Source of the DNA: Psococerastis gibbosa
Lineage: Eukaryota > Arthropoda > Insecta > Psocodea > Psocidae
Reading direction: 5' to 3'
DNA: 64,000 bases
Assembly (NCBI GenBank): GCA_963971405.1
Contig: OZ020485.1
Location: 34,491,921-34,555,920, forward strand
The position numbers and the translations under genes are program-made. Below are positions 34,838 through 45,370 of the stretch, in pieces (the first letter of the stretch is position 1; each line of letters starts with the position of its first letter). The notes below the pieces were generated by a model. The model did no database searches. It saw only the letters and a program-made list of their open reading frames with translations, and was not told where the DNA came from.

Positions 34838-35818
34838 GGCACATATTATACAACAACAACAAAATCTATAGGCTCTCCACTATCCAGTCATCTTTGTACG
34901 GTAGGTATTTATTGTATAATAAAGGTGAATTTAAAAGTCATAACGTCCAACAGTATTGATACAGCCTAAGCTGCCACACATTTATATATTTTTTTTACAC
35001 GAAGATTATACTGAAACAATAGTTCACTTATTATTTATTATTAACATTTATAAGAGAAAATATTTTCATTCATTACCTCATTGTCGCCTTCGAATCGTAA
35101 GCCCCTTTCTTACTATGGCTTTCAATCTTAAAACAGAATTATTAATGTTATTGTATTTTTATAAACTACATCCTACTAGTACATCTATATTACCCTTAAT
35201 TTCCTAACTGATTTCCACGCTGATGGCACTGTTATATTCTTCAACTACTGCATTCAAATATGCAGTAATCTGTGTTTAGAACACCGTCTCACCACTAGCG
35301 CTCACACTATAAGGTATCTTTAGGCGTGTCGGATTTGGTTGATGGGTGTCTTTGCTGTTGCAAATAATGTATGCAAAACTTAACTCCATGGCTGTCGTCT
35401 CCAAACTCCTGGATCCTCTTTATGCATCAGTGAAAGCAGTGTGGAAACAATTTTTATGCAAAGGGGGTAGGGTTATGTACATTCCCTATGGCTTTCTGTA
35501 ACGCAACCATGCTATTCTGTAGTTGTTGGCAATGTGGCAGGTGGGAGCATAAGGGTGAAGATGAGGGGTTCAAAAGCATCTCCCCGCGGATCTTATCCTT
35601 GTACACCTCCTTGCCATTTCCCCACAACACATTTCCATCCCATCGACTGCCATTTCCCATGTGTTATACCTCAAGGACGTTGCAAACAGAGGCAATTCCG
35701 AATAATCTTTCATTGACGTAATAAAAAAAACAGGTTAACCAGATTTTTAATTTTAATGATTGTTGGCAAAATATTATTGTATTGTTTTATTTCATGTAAT
35801 AAATAATTAATAAATAAT
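34838..35818. other. No gene recognised
   Basis: Open frames of 60-97 codons of mixed composition overlap on both strands at 35454-35721. None has a known motif. Confidence 0.45.
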
Positions 35819-35945
35819 GACTTTTTTGTTCTATTACTGAGCCAACCTAGCGGAGTTAGGGCTATAAAGCCCTCTCTTACACTCAACTAAGAAAGCCCGG
35901 CACCGCCTGCTTTACATGCCCACCGAAGCATGGCCAGAAAATGTA
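35819..35945 (-). mobile_element. SINE family 1, copy 3 (5'-truncated)
   Basis: The body and 3' end are intact (GACTTTTTTGTTCTATTACT, CTAGCGGAGTTAGGGC, CCTGCTTTACATGCC, GAAGCATGGCCAGAAAATG). The whole tRNA-like head is missing, replaced by an A-run. Such 5' truncation is typical of aborted reverse transcription. Confidence 0.9.
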
Positions 35946-36056
35946 AAAAAAAAAATGACAAAGAAAATAATTCAATTTTTAGTTTTGATGCATGGTGTAT
36001 GAATTAACTAGCGATTACAGTTGACTGTACGAGTTTGTATTTTACGTTCACTAGGG

Positions 36057-36580
36057 GTCTTCACAGTGTTCGTGTTATCGAGTTATACCTAGTTAAGTGT
36101 GTTATAACAAGTTAACACACCGATAACCAAGCTAACCAGCGTGCTATCCTAAACGCACTTCCACGTTGGTTAACTGTGCAATTTAGCTTGCGCTGCGATC
36201 GATAGCTCATCAGGTTTATTATTATTATGGCGGTCAGCCACCATCTTTGTTTTTGTTGATTGATTTGAAACACGCGTTTAAAATTTTGTAGTATTTAAAT
36301 TTATTTGTATAATCTATTATCACAAGCAATTACTGTAAATACTTAAAATTATAGTAACCAAAATGAACAAAAAATATAAACAAATGTGGCACTAGAATAG
36401 AGTTCTGCCACTTTCTTTAAAACCGTGCCACGAACGTCTAACTACTACCACGTTGTTTACCCTGTTAAATGTTTTCGATATAGCATCATGATAACTCACT
36501 CCCGAGGTCCACTCACGATTGTTTATTGTGTGTTAACTTGGATAGCACATCTGACTCGATAACACCAACACTGTGAAGAC
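36057..36580. mobile_element. TIR element of about 524 bp
   Basis: A 27-bp inverted repeat with one mismatch: GTCTTCACAGTGTT followed by GTGTTATCGAGT at 36057-36083, mirrored at 36554-36580. Subterminal GTTAACACAC words also occur on both sides. No transposase and no clear target duplication. Likely a non-autonomous DNA transposon of unknown superfamily. Confidence 0.75.
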
Positions 36581-37289
36581 TATTGCCTTCCTGTAGCCAA
36601 TCTAAGAGTGCTCTAAGGGAATTAATTAAACTTGAAATACAGTTTTCCTTTATACTTCGGCTGTTCACACATTGAAACAGCAGATTACCGTAACAAAGTG
36701 TGAAAAGCTTTTCTTTCATTTGAAATGCTAAAGCTTTTGTCGGAAAATCTACAACCTTATTCACAAGTTATATAACATTTTATTTAACTGTTCCAATCGT
36801 AAAAAGAGATCGTGGAAAGGAAAAGTCCCATAAACTGTAATACTGTTGACGTGGTTTAAGCCGCAGCTCGTAAAACTAAAGTTTATAGTGACGCGGCATT
36901 AATAATAGAGCCGAAACGAGTGCGTTTCTGCAGGTAAGGTTCAGTAGATATTCAGGAAGAAAATTAGCTTAAGGCATAAAACTGCGTAATGATCTCCTTT
37001 AATCGAGGAATGCATGGTATGCACAGTATGAAAGAGATAAAACTAAATGTAGCTTAAATAGCCTTTTTCTTCTTTCTCTGGTATGATGCCTTCCATTTTT
37101 ATCACTTAACGTACTGTAAGGGAGAATTGGAGGAGAAAATCCTTACGAGTGTAAAAATCATCTCGTGAAATATCAAAATTCCAAACTATTACATCCCTTA
37201 TCAGCAATATATTTTGATATTGTTAAGTACCCGTCTAACGTCTGTCCTATGAGCCCACACCGTGGCCTGGGACTGTGTCCAACCATACT
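36581..37289. other. No gene recognised
   Basis: AT-rich sequence, no motif. A CTACTACTACTAC run lies at about 37289-37301. Confidence 0.5.
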
Positions 37290-37301
37290 ACTACTACTAC
37301 C

Positions 37302-37350
37302 CGTCTAAAGTTCTATATAGGAGAGACTGGACATTCACTTCACGCCAAAA
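37302..37350 (+). pseudogene. Possible GIY-YIG endonuclease scrap (Penelope-like)
   Basis: The plus-strand frame reads LKFYIGETGHSLHAK, matching the YIGETGRSL.aR core that opens the GIY-YIG endonuclease domain of Penelope-like retroelements. Only about 15 residues match and the following arginine/histidine residues of the domain are not seen. Chance cannot be excluded. Confidence 0.35.
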
Positions 37351-37895
37351 ATATGTATTTGAATTTTTGGCGCCGCTCGCCACGCCTCTTATTGCCAGCT
37401 AGTGTAAAAAAATTTATATTGTCAAAAAAATATTTTCAGCGCACTGGATTGTTGTCCCATCTCCTAACATGAACTTTTAATTTGGCCTGTTTCTGTTAAT
37501 TTCCAAAAAAAACGGGTTTACATGAAAGCTGTGTACACCTATGGCTATAATTCTATTTACAATACGTAGTGTATTACTTGACATTCAGAAAGTAACAGCA
37601 TAAACAGAAAAACAATGTTTTTTTTAAATTAAATTGAAACGTCACTCAGTTTACAAGTTGAACTTTACTGCTTTAGCTTGTCCATAAAAACTTTTCTTTC
37701 TTGACAATAAAATTTTTATCGTGTCAGCTACTCCAATTTCATTTACGATAATGTATGTCTGCACACAGACATGCTCTAAGCCATTTTAACTTCGCCAAGC
37801 TATGGTTGTTTTGCTCAAAGACCCATCCATCTTATCTTATATTATCACATGGCAACCTTTGTACATACAGGCCTACTCTACGAGGGGTAGTTTAG
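37351..37895. other. No gene recognised
   Basis: AT-rich sequence; nothing recognised. Confidence 0.5.
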
Positions 37896-38225
37896 CAGGC
37901 TGCAAACTATTCGCGCCATCTAGGTATGACGCTGAGGATGTTTCCCCATATCGCTAGAGATATAGACCTATACAACAAGCTACCGGAGGACCTGAAATCC
38001 ATAGCTGGCACTAAGCCATTTGCCAATTTCTCTAAAGAAGTTCCTGATCAAAGCCTGCTACTGCTCCCTGGCAGAGTTTCTAAATACTGCTAACTAACTA
38101 ACTACTAACTAGCATATTTTCACTGTGTGACTTGTTATTTTTATTCTATTCATATAATTGTATATGGGACTAGCACTAGAAGTTTATACAATAGAATGCA
38201 ATAAACTTATATTTCCATAAAAAGT
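37896..38225 (+). pseudogene. LINE ORF2 C-terminus and 3' UTR
   Basis: The plus-strand frame reads TLRMFPHIARDIDLYNKL, PEDLKSIAGTKPFANFSKE, then about 20 further residues to a stop at 38089-38091. LYNKLPEDLK......F...FK is the C-terminal signature of CR1/Jockey LINEs. The downstream 130 bp is AT-rich and contains AATAAACTT, a plausible polyadenylation signal. Upstream is not recognisable, so it is heavily 5'-truncated. Confidence 0.65.
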
Positions 38226-38591
38226 TAAGTTATACAGTAATAGTAATATATGCTGCAGGGCTCAGCCCGTGTGCAGCTTAAATTTGGAAAAAATCTTAAT
38301 CTACGTTCATTAAGTAAGTCAGTCAGTCTTCGTTTGTCGTTTATATTGTTGTAGTTGTTAGTAACGAAACCGAGATTAGCACAACTTGTTGTCACGAATA
38401 TACTGTATATACCTTATTTATATTTTATTTAAGTGTGGCATCCCTAAATGGATGACCAGATAAGACCAGTTTCATACTGCCACTATTGAACAAGGACAAC
38501 TCCCTTTTAGTAGTATCTACTACACCTGCATGGGCGGATGGCAACCTGGCTCAGTTTAAAATAGTGCTTAATGGACTCATTAACAGAAAAT

Positions 38592-38905
38592 ATGAGGATA
38601 AGCCCTAAATGATATTCCATATTCAATTATTATTGTTCTCGTACAGATTAAATGCTTCATTGTGACAGGAAAATTATGACGATTAGCCATGTTGTGAGCT
38701 GTGAAGCCTTTCTTCAAAGCTGCAAGGGAAGTGAGGAGTGTTTCAATAACAGACAATATAAGTATATGCCCTAAATGATATAGGCCTACCATATTCAATT
38801 ATTATTGTACTCGTACAGATTAAATGCTTCATAGTGGCAGGAAAATCATGACGATTAGCCATTGCTGTGAAGTCTTTCTTCAAAGCTCCAAGGGAAGTGA
38901 GGAGT
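38592..38905. repeat. Tandem duplication of about 150-170 bp
   Basis: The blocks GCCCTAAATGATAT, CATATTCAATTATTATTG, TCGTACAGATTAAATGCTTC, ATGACGATTAGCCAT and AAGGGAAGTGAGGAGT occur at 38599-38741 and again at 38767-38905. The second copy has a TAGGCCTAC insertion and small deletions. Confidence 0.9.
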
Positions 38906-39149
38906 AAAAGGCCGTGACCCTCAAGTCCCTCTTTTGGATCGGTTAAGGGAGGGGTGGTAGGGAAGGTGTGGGGGGGGGGGGCGAGTCCGTCCCCAAGATG
39001 CAGTGATCAATGCCATCTCCTTCTCGTCAGCCAGTGAGGTCATTAAACTTTGGGCTCGTGAATCACAGTCCCACATTTACGGTTTCTCCAATTATATTAT
39101 ATTATATTGTCGTTTCTTTTAAGTCAGGGCATGAACTTGGTCCATTGCA

Positions 39150-39345
39150 TGTTATTGCACTTAATCCCCCTTATTACACGCTCGAATATTATTCCAATAA
39201 TCGATCCAATTACTATTGGTCTAGGAAAAATTGGTAAATGTAATAACTAAAGTCACATTCACATCATTAAAACTTCAGCATAAACATTGCAATATTTTTT
39301 TCGATCGAATAAATATAAGAGTGTGTTATCGGGGCCATTGAGCTC
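39150..39345. repeat. Dispersed repeat D, copy 1
   Basis: Diverged match to 48285-48475: CCCCCTTATTACACGC, GAATATTATTCCAA, CTTCAGCATAAACATT, TCGATCGAATAAATAT and AAGAGTGTGTTATC all have counterparts in the same order. No coding frame is shared. Nature unknown. Confidence 0.6.
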
Positions 39346-39781
39346 AATTAATTGTTACTCAAATTTTGTAGTTAACAGCCTACTGTACACTTAATTGTAT
39401 GTACTTATTGGAACTTTCATGCTTACAAATTTCTTCAATAGTTTCATCATAGAAATTTAAGCTCAGAATGGTATTGTCTTGTCATGACTTCTAATGGGAG
39501 TTTCATGACGCCTCATTAAATTGTTTTTTTTAGGTTGCTTAATGGTGACTTAATTTTTAGATTCGCCGATTTAAAATATGTTGCGCTTAAATCCGGCTTG
39601 GATTGAATTTTGGATACTCACAAGAAAATCAAACTACACATTTCTTTTAAATACTGTCATACTAATCTCGTGGGGGAAAAACAAAATGAACAGGATCGTC
39701 CCATCTGTTGCTTGCTGTTAATTTTTCTATTGTGCTGAACTTACGGTACCACAGTCCAAGAAATTTGTCTCTCATATTGTG

Positions 39782-40195
39782 CAATGTATGGACAATTTTA
39801 GTCCCCCCATCCTATTGAAATAATCCGAAAATCCGATTAAGTTATTTTGAGATATAGACTAAATTGAAATAAATAAGTAAATAAATAAATATTGACTTTT
39901 TGTTCTCTTGATAAGTCAATCTACCGGAGTTAGGGCTACAATGCCCTCTCTTACACTCTACTAGGAAGACCGGGACTGCCTGCTTTACATGCCTACCGAA
40001 GCATGGCCAGAAAATGCAGCAAGTTTGAGACTCGAACGAACAACCTTTCGGGTAAAGGTTGGAGTCTGTACCACTACTCTACATGTCCTGACTAATTGAA
40101 TAATGTATGAACAATTTCAGCCCCCCCTCCCCCCTCCTATTGAAATAACCTGAATATCCGATTAAGTTATTTGGGAAATAGACTAAATAGAAAAT
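39782..40195. repeat. 90-bp direct repeats flanking a SINE
   Basis: The block AATGTATGGACAATTTTAG ... CCTATTGAAATAATCCG ... GATTAAGTTATTT ... AGACTAAATTGAAAT (39782-39870) recurs at 40102-40195, with the SINE between them. The repeat is far longer than a normal target duplication, so a local tandem duplication with the SINE at the junction is more likely. Confidence 0.85.
39894..40092 (-). mobile_element. SINE family 1, copy 4
   Basis: Full length, somewhat diverged (CTACCGGAGTTAGGGC, GGGACTGCCTGC). The B box complement reads AGACTCGAACG, with changes at both ends. The 3' tail on the left is (AAATA)n-like. Confidence 0.9.
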
Positions 40196-41324
40196 AGTAG
40201 TAGTTTAGTATGAAACATTTAACCTTTAGTTTCACACGCTTTATACCTGCCTATATTAATTACATTTTACGGTTTTTTATGTTGAAAGTGATTTAGTTAT
40301 TCAAATGCTAAAACCTTCATAAAATATATACCACCTCGGGATATAATGTCCTTTTGGAACTCATGTCCTAATCCCTACTGTCGTAGAATATTCCGCGGTT
40401 TACGACTTCTAATCTCACCAGCTGAAAAACTTAAGATCAAGACTTTTCTTTTTCCCTAAAAGCTCGTAAATCCCCCGGGAGAAGCTACCACTTGCTTGTT
40501 GAAAGAGGAGAAAAACTTACTTGTATCTTTGCAGGGAGAATTGTTGGTAAATTTCCACCTCATAACGTTTGCCGACTAAATATCTCATACGGAAAACACA
40601 GAGTGATGCTTGAAAGGAGGTATAGAAGAAAAGTACGCGAAACTTGGCCGATTGCCATGGACTGGGGATTTTACCTTTATGTACGGGTATATCTGCGTTG
40701 GCAAAATCTACCTATTGCTTTTATTTCATGTCACATTTGTCGCCCTTGTTCAAGTCTGTTTCACATTTACACGTTTTATTACAGAACTTGGGTTATGGAT
40801 GTGAAAATTATGGACACACATTGTTTGTGTGTGTATTTCATATGTTGTGAAGTAGACACTCTCTAAAAATTGTGTGTCTAAATCTCTCGATTCAATATAT
40901 ATTTCAGTATTATAGCATTACTCTTCAATTGACAGATTATAATAATAATAAACGCATGTAATAATTATATGAATAGTAATAAATAAAATGTATAATATGC
41001 CGGTAATATATATAATTATTTGTTCATTTGAGCAATATTGAACATGGGCTACTAAATGTATGTATGTTTATTTTACGAGTATGTTGCATGTACTGTATTT
41101 TGTATATAGATTTTATATTTATTTTATTCATTTACTGATCAACTGATTTACTGAAGACAAAAAGGGCCTACGATACAAGTCCTATATAAGGTACTTAGTG
41201 TGAGCCACATCTAAAACGGTAACGCTGGATATACAGGAAAATTGGATCTCACTGTATTTTTGTAAAACTTTTAAATTACATTATATGATATGTAACACTG
41301 ACATTAAACTAACGTAGGTTGAAC
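40196..41324. other. No gene recognised; one unassigned 124-codon frame
   Basis: The plus frame at 40492-40866 is Cys- and Tyr-rich in its second half but matches nothing I know, and two other frames overlap it. Treated as chance. Confidence 0.4.
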
Positions 41325-41493
41325 CTCCTCGTTACAACCGAAATTAGAGGATTTAGAAAAAACTGGAAAAAAAAATCGTTTCAATACAATGGTGACGAGA
41401 ATGAAGATTGATTTATCTTTAAGTGAGAGAATCATCTCCTTGAAGAAAAATGGCATATCTCAATGTGATATGAGAATATTGTATATGATATAG
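41325..41493 (+). pseudogene. Tc1-like transposase N-terminus (remnant)
   Basis: ATG at 41389 opens a 34-codon frame, VTRMKIDLSLSERIISLKKN followed by GISQCDM, ending at a TAG at 41491. IDLSLSER..I..L...G.SQ is the first helix-turn-helix of Tc1/mariner transposases, which binds the terminal repeats. The paired helix and the DDE catalytic core are missing. The upstream sequence (CCGAAATTAGAGG, 41339-41351) is shared with 13128-13180 and may be the transposon end. Confidence 0.6.
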
Positions 41494-42204
41494 GCACGGA
41501 AACTCCCCTTAGGAATGGAAATACCTAAACAGTGAATTAGTTGCCAAAAGTATGGGCCTTTCAAGCTGAAATTTTGCTGACTGTCAATGTATTTGGGATG
41601 TCGCATATAAGCAAGGCAAGGGTAAATGAGGGGGGGGGGATGGATAGGACGCGTCACCCAACTGTGAAAAAAACAGCTACTCTCGCTGACACAGCACTTG
41701 CGTGTCACACCAAATGTTCACAATATAAATTGCTGAAAACCCCCATTTTCTCTTTATTCTCAAAACTTTCTAAATTGAGTCTTCCTGCATAGGCTGGTTA
41801 GTATATTTAGCTCAGTAGATTATAGTTTTATGACGCTAAACCAAATTTATTATTATTGGAATATTGCAGTTGTGTGCACCACTAATTTCTTGTTTCTTCT
41901 TTCATAGGTAAGTTGACTTTTACTTAAAATATGGGACAAGGAGCTGTGTTGCGAGTGGGACCGGCGAATTCAAGGTCAGCCTCACATAAATTTTGGAAAA
42001 ATTAGAAAGTAGGGGGAATACCAACAGGTTTGTGCGGCTAAACGATAAGTCACCATTGACTTTCGCCGATTGCATTCATAAGTCAATCATTGTGTAATAT
42101 TTTTACAATTGCTGTTGCATGAGAGAGTTGTCGTTTTGTCTTGTTGAATATGCAATGATTTTATGGGCGTATGCTTATATTGACCACATAATACTGTTGT
42201 ATTT
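41494..42204. other. No gene recognised
   Basis: No recognisable frame. A 9-G run occurs near 41632. Confidence 0.5.
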
Positions 42205-42611
42205 GGAACTATATAGCCAACGGCCTTACCAAGATGATTCCACGAGAGCAGAGCGTGTTTCAAACATCGGCAGGCTTGGTAGTGTGCACAGCGTTGGTAG
42301 AGGAACATGGTGGGACAAGATAACGCGCTGAGACTATACCAGTCTACGTGCGTGTCGAGTTCTGGTCACCTCTGAATTAATCGTGTGACTTTACTATGTT
42401 ACCCAAGTTTTTCGGAATCCACTATAATCAGGAGGTCCTCCCTGTCAGTCAACTCCCCTTCTCCCCGATGTGAAGGAGTCTGCCCTTAGGGTGCCTAATG
42501 TTAACAAAACAGACTCACTCCCCCCGCCAGCGCCAGGCTGACAGGGTTGCTTAAAGTAGAAATGCTGAAAGAAAGCAGGTGTTAGAAAGAAAAAAAATAT
42601 TCGGAACTATA
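42205..42611 (+). mobile_element. SINE family 2, copy b, with 9-bp target duplication
   Basis: GGAACTATA lies at 42205-42213 and 42603-42611. The element starts AGCCAACGGCCTTACC and ends GCAGGTGTTAG followed by an A-rich tail (AAAGAAAAAAAA). The middle reads like a degenerate tRNA: AAGATAACGCGCTGAGACT, then CGTGTCGAGTTCTGG in the B-box position. This is the most complete copy and sets the family length at about 380 bp. Confidence 0.85.
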
Positions 42612-43967
42612 CATTGGCAACACAATGGTTGGGCACAGCCTTACCATGGGTATGATTCTTATAAGTATGATCTCCCTTGCCTAATTTTTGCTAACGCCCA
42701 TGATATTACTTTACTAGTGGCCACTCGTTTTGAACACAGTTAACAAAGTTAACAGTAACAAAGTTATCATTTCCCTGGCCTAGTGTTGAAATCGGTCGTG
42801 TATATGTATATTTTTAGTACTACTTGACTAAGTTATTTTATTTTATATTTTACAAAACTTATCACTAACGTTCGAATTTTTCCTGCGAAAGATTTTGCAA
42901 TGAGGCAGTCGCAATCGCTTTACAATGTTATTGAATACAATACAATAACTTTCATGGTCTTAAATTGCAAAGGGTTAAGGGAATTTAATTTGTGGATCGA
43001 AGGCCTAAAGACTGAGACAATGTCTGAGACAGGTTCACCAGCTGCTACTCCTCTCCCACTATCTCATTCCCTTTAGCAGAGCAAGTCGGCTCAATCACAA
43101 TAGTTGGGCAAGTTATCGAAAACAAAAGGTCGACTTGAATAAGAGGAAAGGCTGCAGAGGACGCGGCGCTTCTCTAACCACTTTAATCCGATTACCAAGT
43201 GGAAAACGTGCCCTGAATCCCCAAAAGCTACCCTCTTTTTCATAATGGTGGAGGACACTTCATATTGGATATAAAAAAAGCGATGACTATTCTCTTTTGT
43301 GCTACTCATGATTTAGTATAGGTAGGCGTATGAAAATCTCTATAAAGCTGATCATCATCATCAGTAACATGGGAAAAATCTAGTGATCAATTATTTGTCT
43401 GGCTACATACGATAATGGACAAGCTGAGACAAGCGCACTATTGACGCACTGAAACAGGCGAAAGCATGACTTAACCAAGTATTGATGCGAGTCAAATCTA
43501 AATAAACGACAGTATAAAAAGGCATTACTAGCTGGCTACCATTTTGAAATATTCTCGAAACCTATTTTGAGATCATAAAGCGACAAAGCGTGCTTGGTAT
43601 TGGGTGAGGGAATACGATTCCAGAGTGAATGTCTTAGGCATTTGACAGTCGGGTCTTAAATGAAGGTTGATGCCCTCAATAAACTCAGCGGCGCCAGGGA
43701 AAGTTTCTCTGTCGATTTAATCTCACAACATCTCACTTTATGGTCAAATAACAACGCAATCCTTTTGCGAAATATCTTTATTGTCATACAGCCCGACTTT
43801 TCTGAGCCCCATGGGCATTCGTTTTCACTCAAAAATTTATTGATCGTGTTGGTTGATGTGGCAGTTATGGTTGTCTGCTGTCAACTAACCGGGAGACTCG
43901 TATCTGTATATTTGGTTAAGTCATGCTCTTGTCTCAGCTTGTCCATTGTCGCTTGTAGCCGGTGTAG
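42612..43967. other. No gene recognised
   Basis: The 117-codon plus frame at 43660-44013 has no family motif, and part of it overlaps repeat A. Otherwise featureless. Confidence 0.45.
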
Positions 43968-44099
43968 GTTGACATCGAGAACGTATACCAGTTTGCCAAT
44001 GGCCAAAAATTAGTACGGAAACAATACAATAATGTCCGAAGTCCATGGGGTTGTTGGCATTGGATAAGGGACCTATGGGCCTGAGTCCATAAAAAGACC
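43968..44099 (+). repeat. Repeat A (uninterrupted paralogue of the nested-hAT target)
   Basis: Contains GACATCGAGAACGTATACC, TTTGCCAATGGCCAAAAATT, AATAATGTCCGAAGTCCATGG, GTTGGCATTGGATAAGGGAC and GTCCATAAAA. The same series occurs at 44239-44305 and 46111-46194, where a 1.8-kb element interrupts it. A short frame reads DIENVYQFANGQK here and DIKNVYRLANGQK in the paralogue, possibly a worn coding remnant. Confidence 0.75.
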
Positions 44100-44751
44100 G
44101 TAAAAAAAGTAGTTTACTTAATGGGCATCGTATAACGCATTGTGATCAACACTGCATGCTGGAATAAATACTTACTTATTAACTACTTACTTGCCAACAC
44201 CCACTCATGGCAGGTTTCATCAAATTCGACCTCATCGACGACATCAAGAACGTGTACCGGCTTGCCAATGGCCAAAAATTCGCACTGAGACAATAAAAAT
44301 AATGTCAGGGCCTCCACTTGGTCACTTTTTCAACTAGGCCTATTGGTTACTTTTTTCAATGCAGGTAACTTTTTTTGTTACTTTTTTAATATTTGTTACT
44401 TTTTTGAGGGGGTTTCGATATAATTTTAATTTTTTTAACTAATAAAAATTGCTTTTCTTGCAATCACGTGCAATTTAAAATTTAGCGACGACGGTAATAT
44501 TAAAATTGTTTTGTGGGGTCTGCACTCAGCAGTCTGCACACAATACAAAGCCAAACAAGATCACGCAACCCCCATTCATAAGAGTACCTGCCCAGGCCTT
44601 GCTCCACCCCTCTGGAACTATCCCCTGGGTTTAACTTATGGACATGGACTGTGGATTATCCGCTACAGTAGTCAGTAAGTGTTAAGTCAGTAAGTGCACT
44701 GTACCTAAGTCGTTAGTCACCTCGTGGCTTGGTTTAAAAAAATACAAAATT

Positions 44752-44884
44752 GCGATTATCAGCTAATCTAGCGGAGTTAGGGCTGTAAAACCCTCTCTCA
44801 ACACTCAACTAGGAGAGCCCGGGACCGCCTACTTTACATGCCTTCCAAAGCATGGCCAGGAAATGCAGTCAGTGTAGCTCCTGA
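44752..44884 (-). mobile_element. SINE family 1, copy 5 (head deleted)
   Basis: Body present (CTAGCGGAGTTAGGGC, CCCGGGACCGCC, GCATGGCCAGGAAATGCAG). The pol III B box and most of the tRNA-like head are deleted: the sequence passes directly from the body to CTCCTGACAT. Confidence 0.85.
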
Positions 44885-45034
44885 CATATAAGAAGAGCAA
44901 GGCTGCCAGATCCGGTTTTTCGAAGGCTGTAACTTATTGGGCTGCAGCCCCCCCCCCCCCCCCGTAATGAAAAGTTGAGAATTAAATAAATATAGTTGAC
45001 ATGAATGTGTCTTACTCAATAAATTATAAACTTT

Positions 45035-45370
45035 ACTGCCGTTTAAATCGTAAAATCTCACTATTTTGGACCTATTTTTCCAAAACAGCATTTCCCCCGG
45101 GGAAGACCCCCGGTCCCCCTGTTTGGAGCAATATGAATATGCATTCCTTTGCAAGCTTCCCTGCTGTAAAACCCCACTGTTTAGCACTTACATTTTCAAA
45201 TTTTTCCCCCGGGGGAGACCCCCGGGCCCTCCTTTTGCAGTTAAATGCAATATTATTTTTATGAAGAAGAATTCTTTTATAAGCTTTGTAAAATCCGTAC
45301 TTTACTGCTGTTAAAATGAGTAAAACCCCATTATTTGGCACTTATATTTTCAAATTTTTCCGCCGGGCCC
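45035..45370 (+). repeat. Three satellite-like monomers inside the hAT
   Basis: Three units of about 115 bp share the order TTTACTGC, TAAAACCCCA, TTTGGCACTTA or variant, TTTTCAAATTTTTC, and a GC palindrome CCCCCGGGGGAGACCCCCGG (shortened in the third unit). The same monomer occurs in the hAT at 10335. Minus-strand open frames of 89-117 codons here arise from the repeat. Confidence 0.75.

Noticed and set aside
40492-40866. 124-codon frame
   Set aside because: Two other frames overlap it and no domain is recognised.
43660-44013. 117-codon frame
   Set aside because: No motif, and its 3' part lies inside repeat A.
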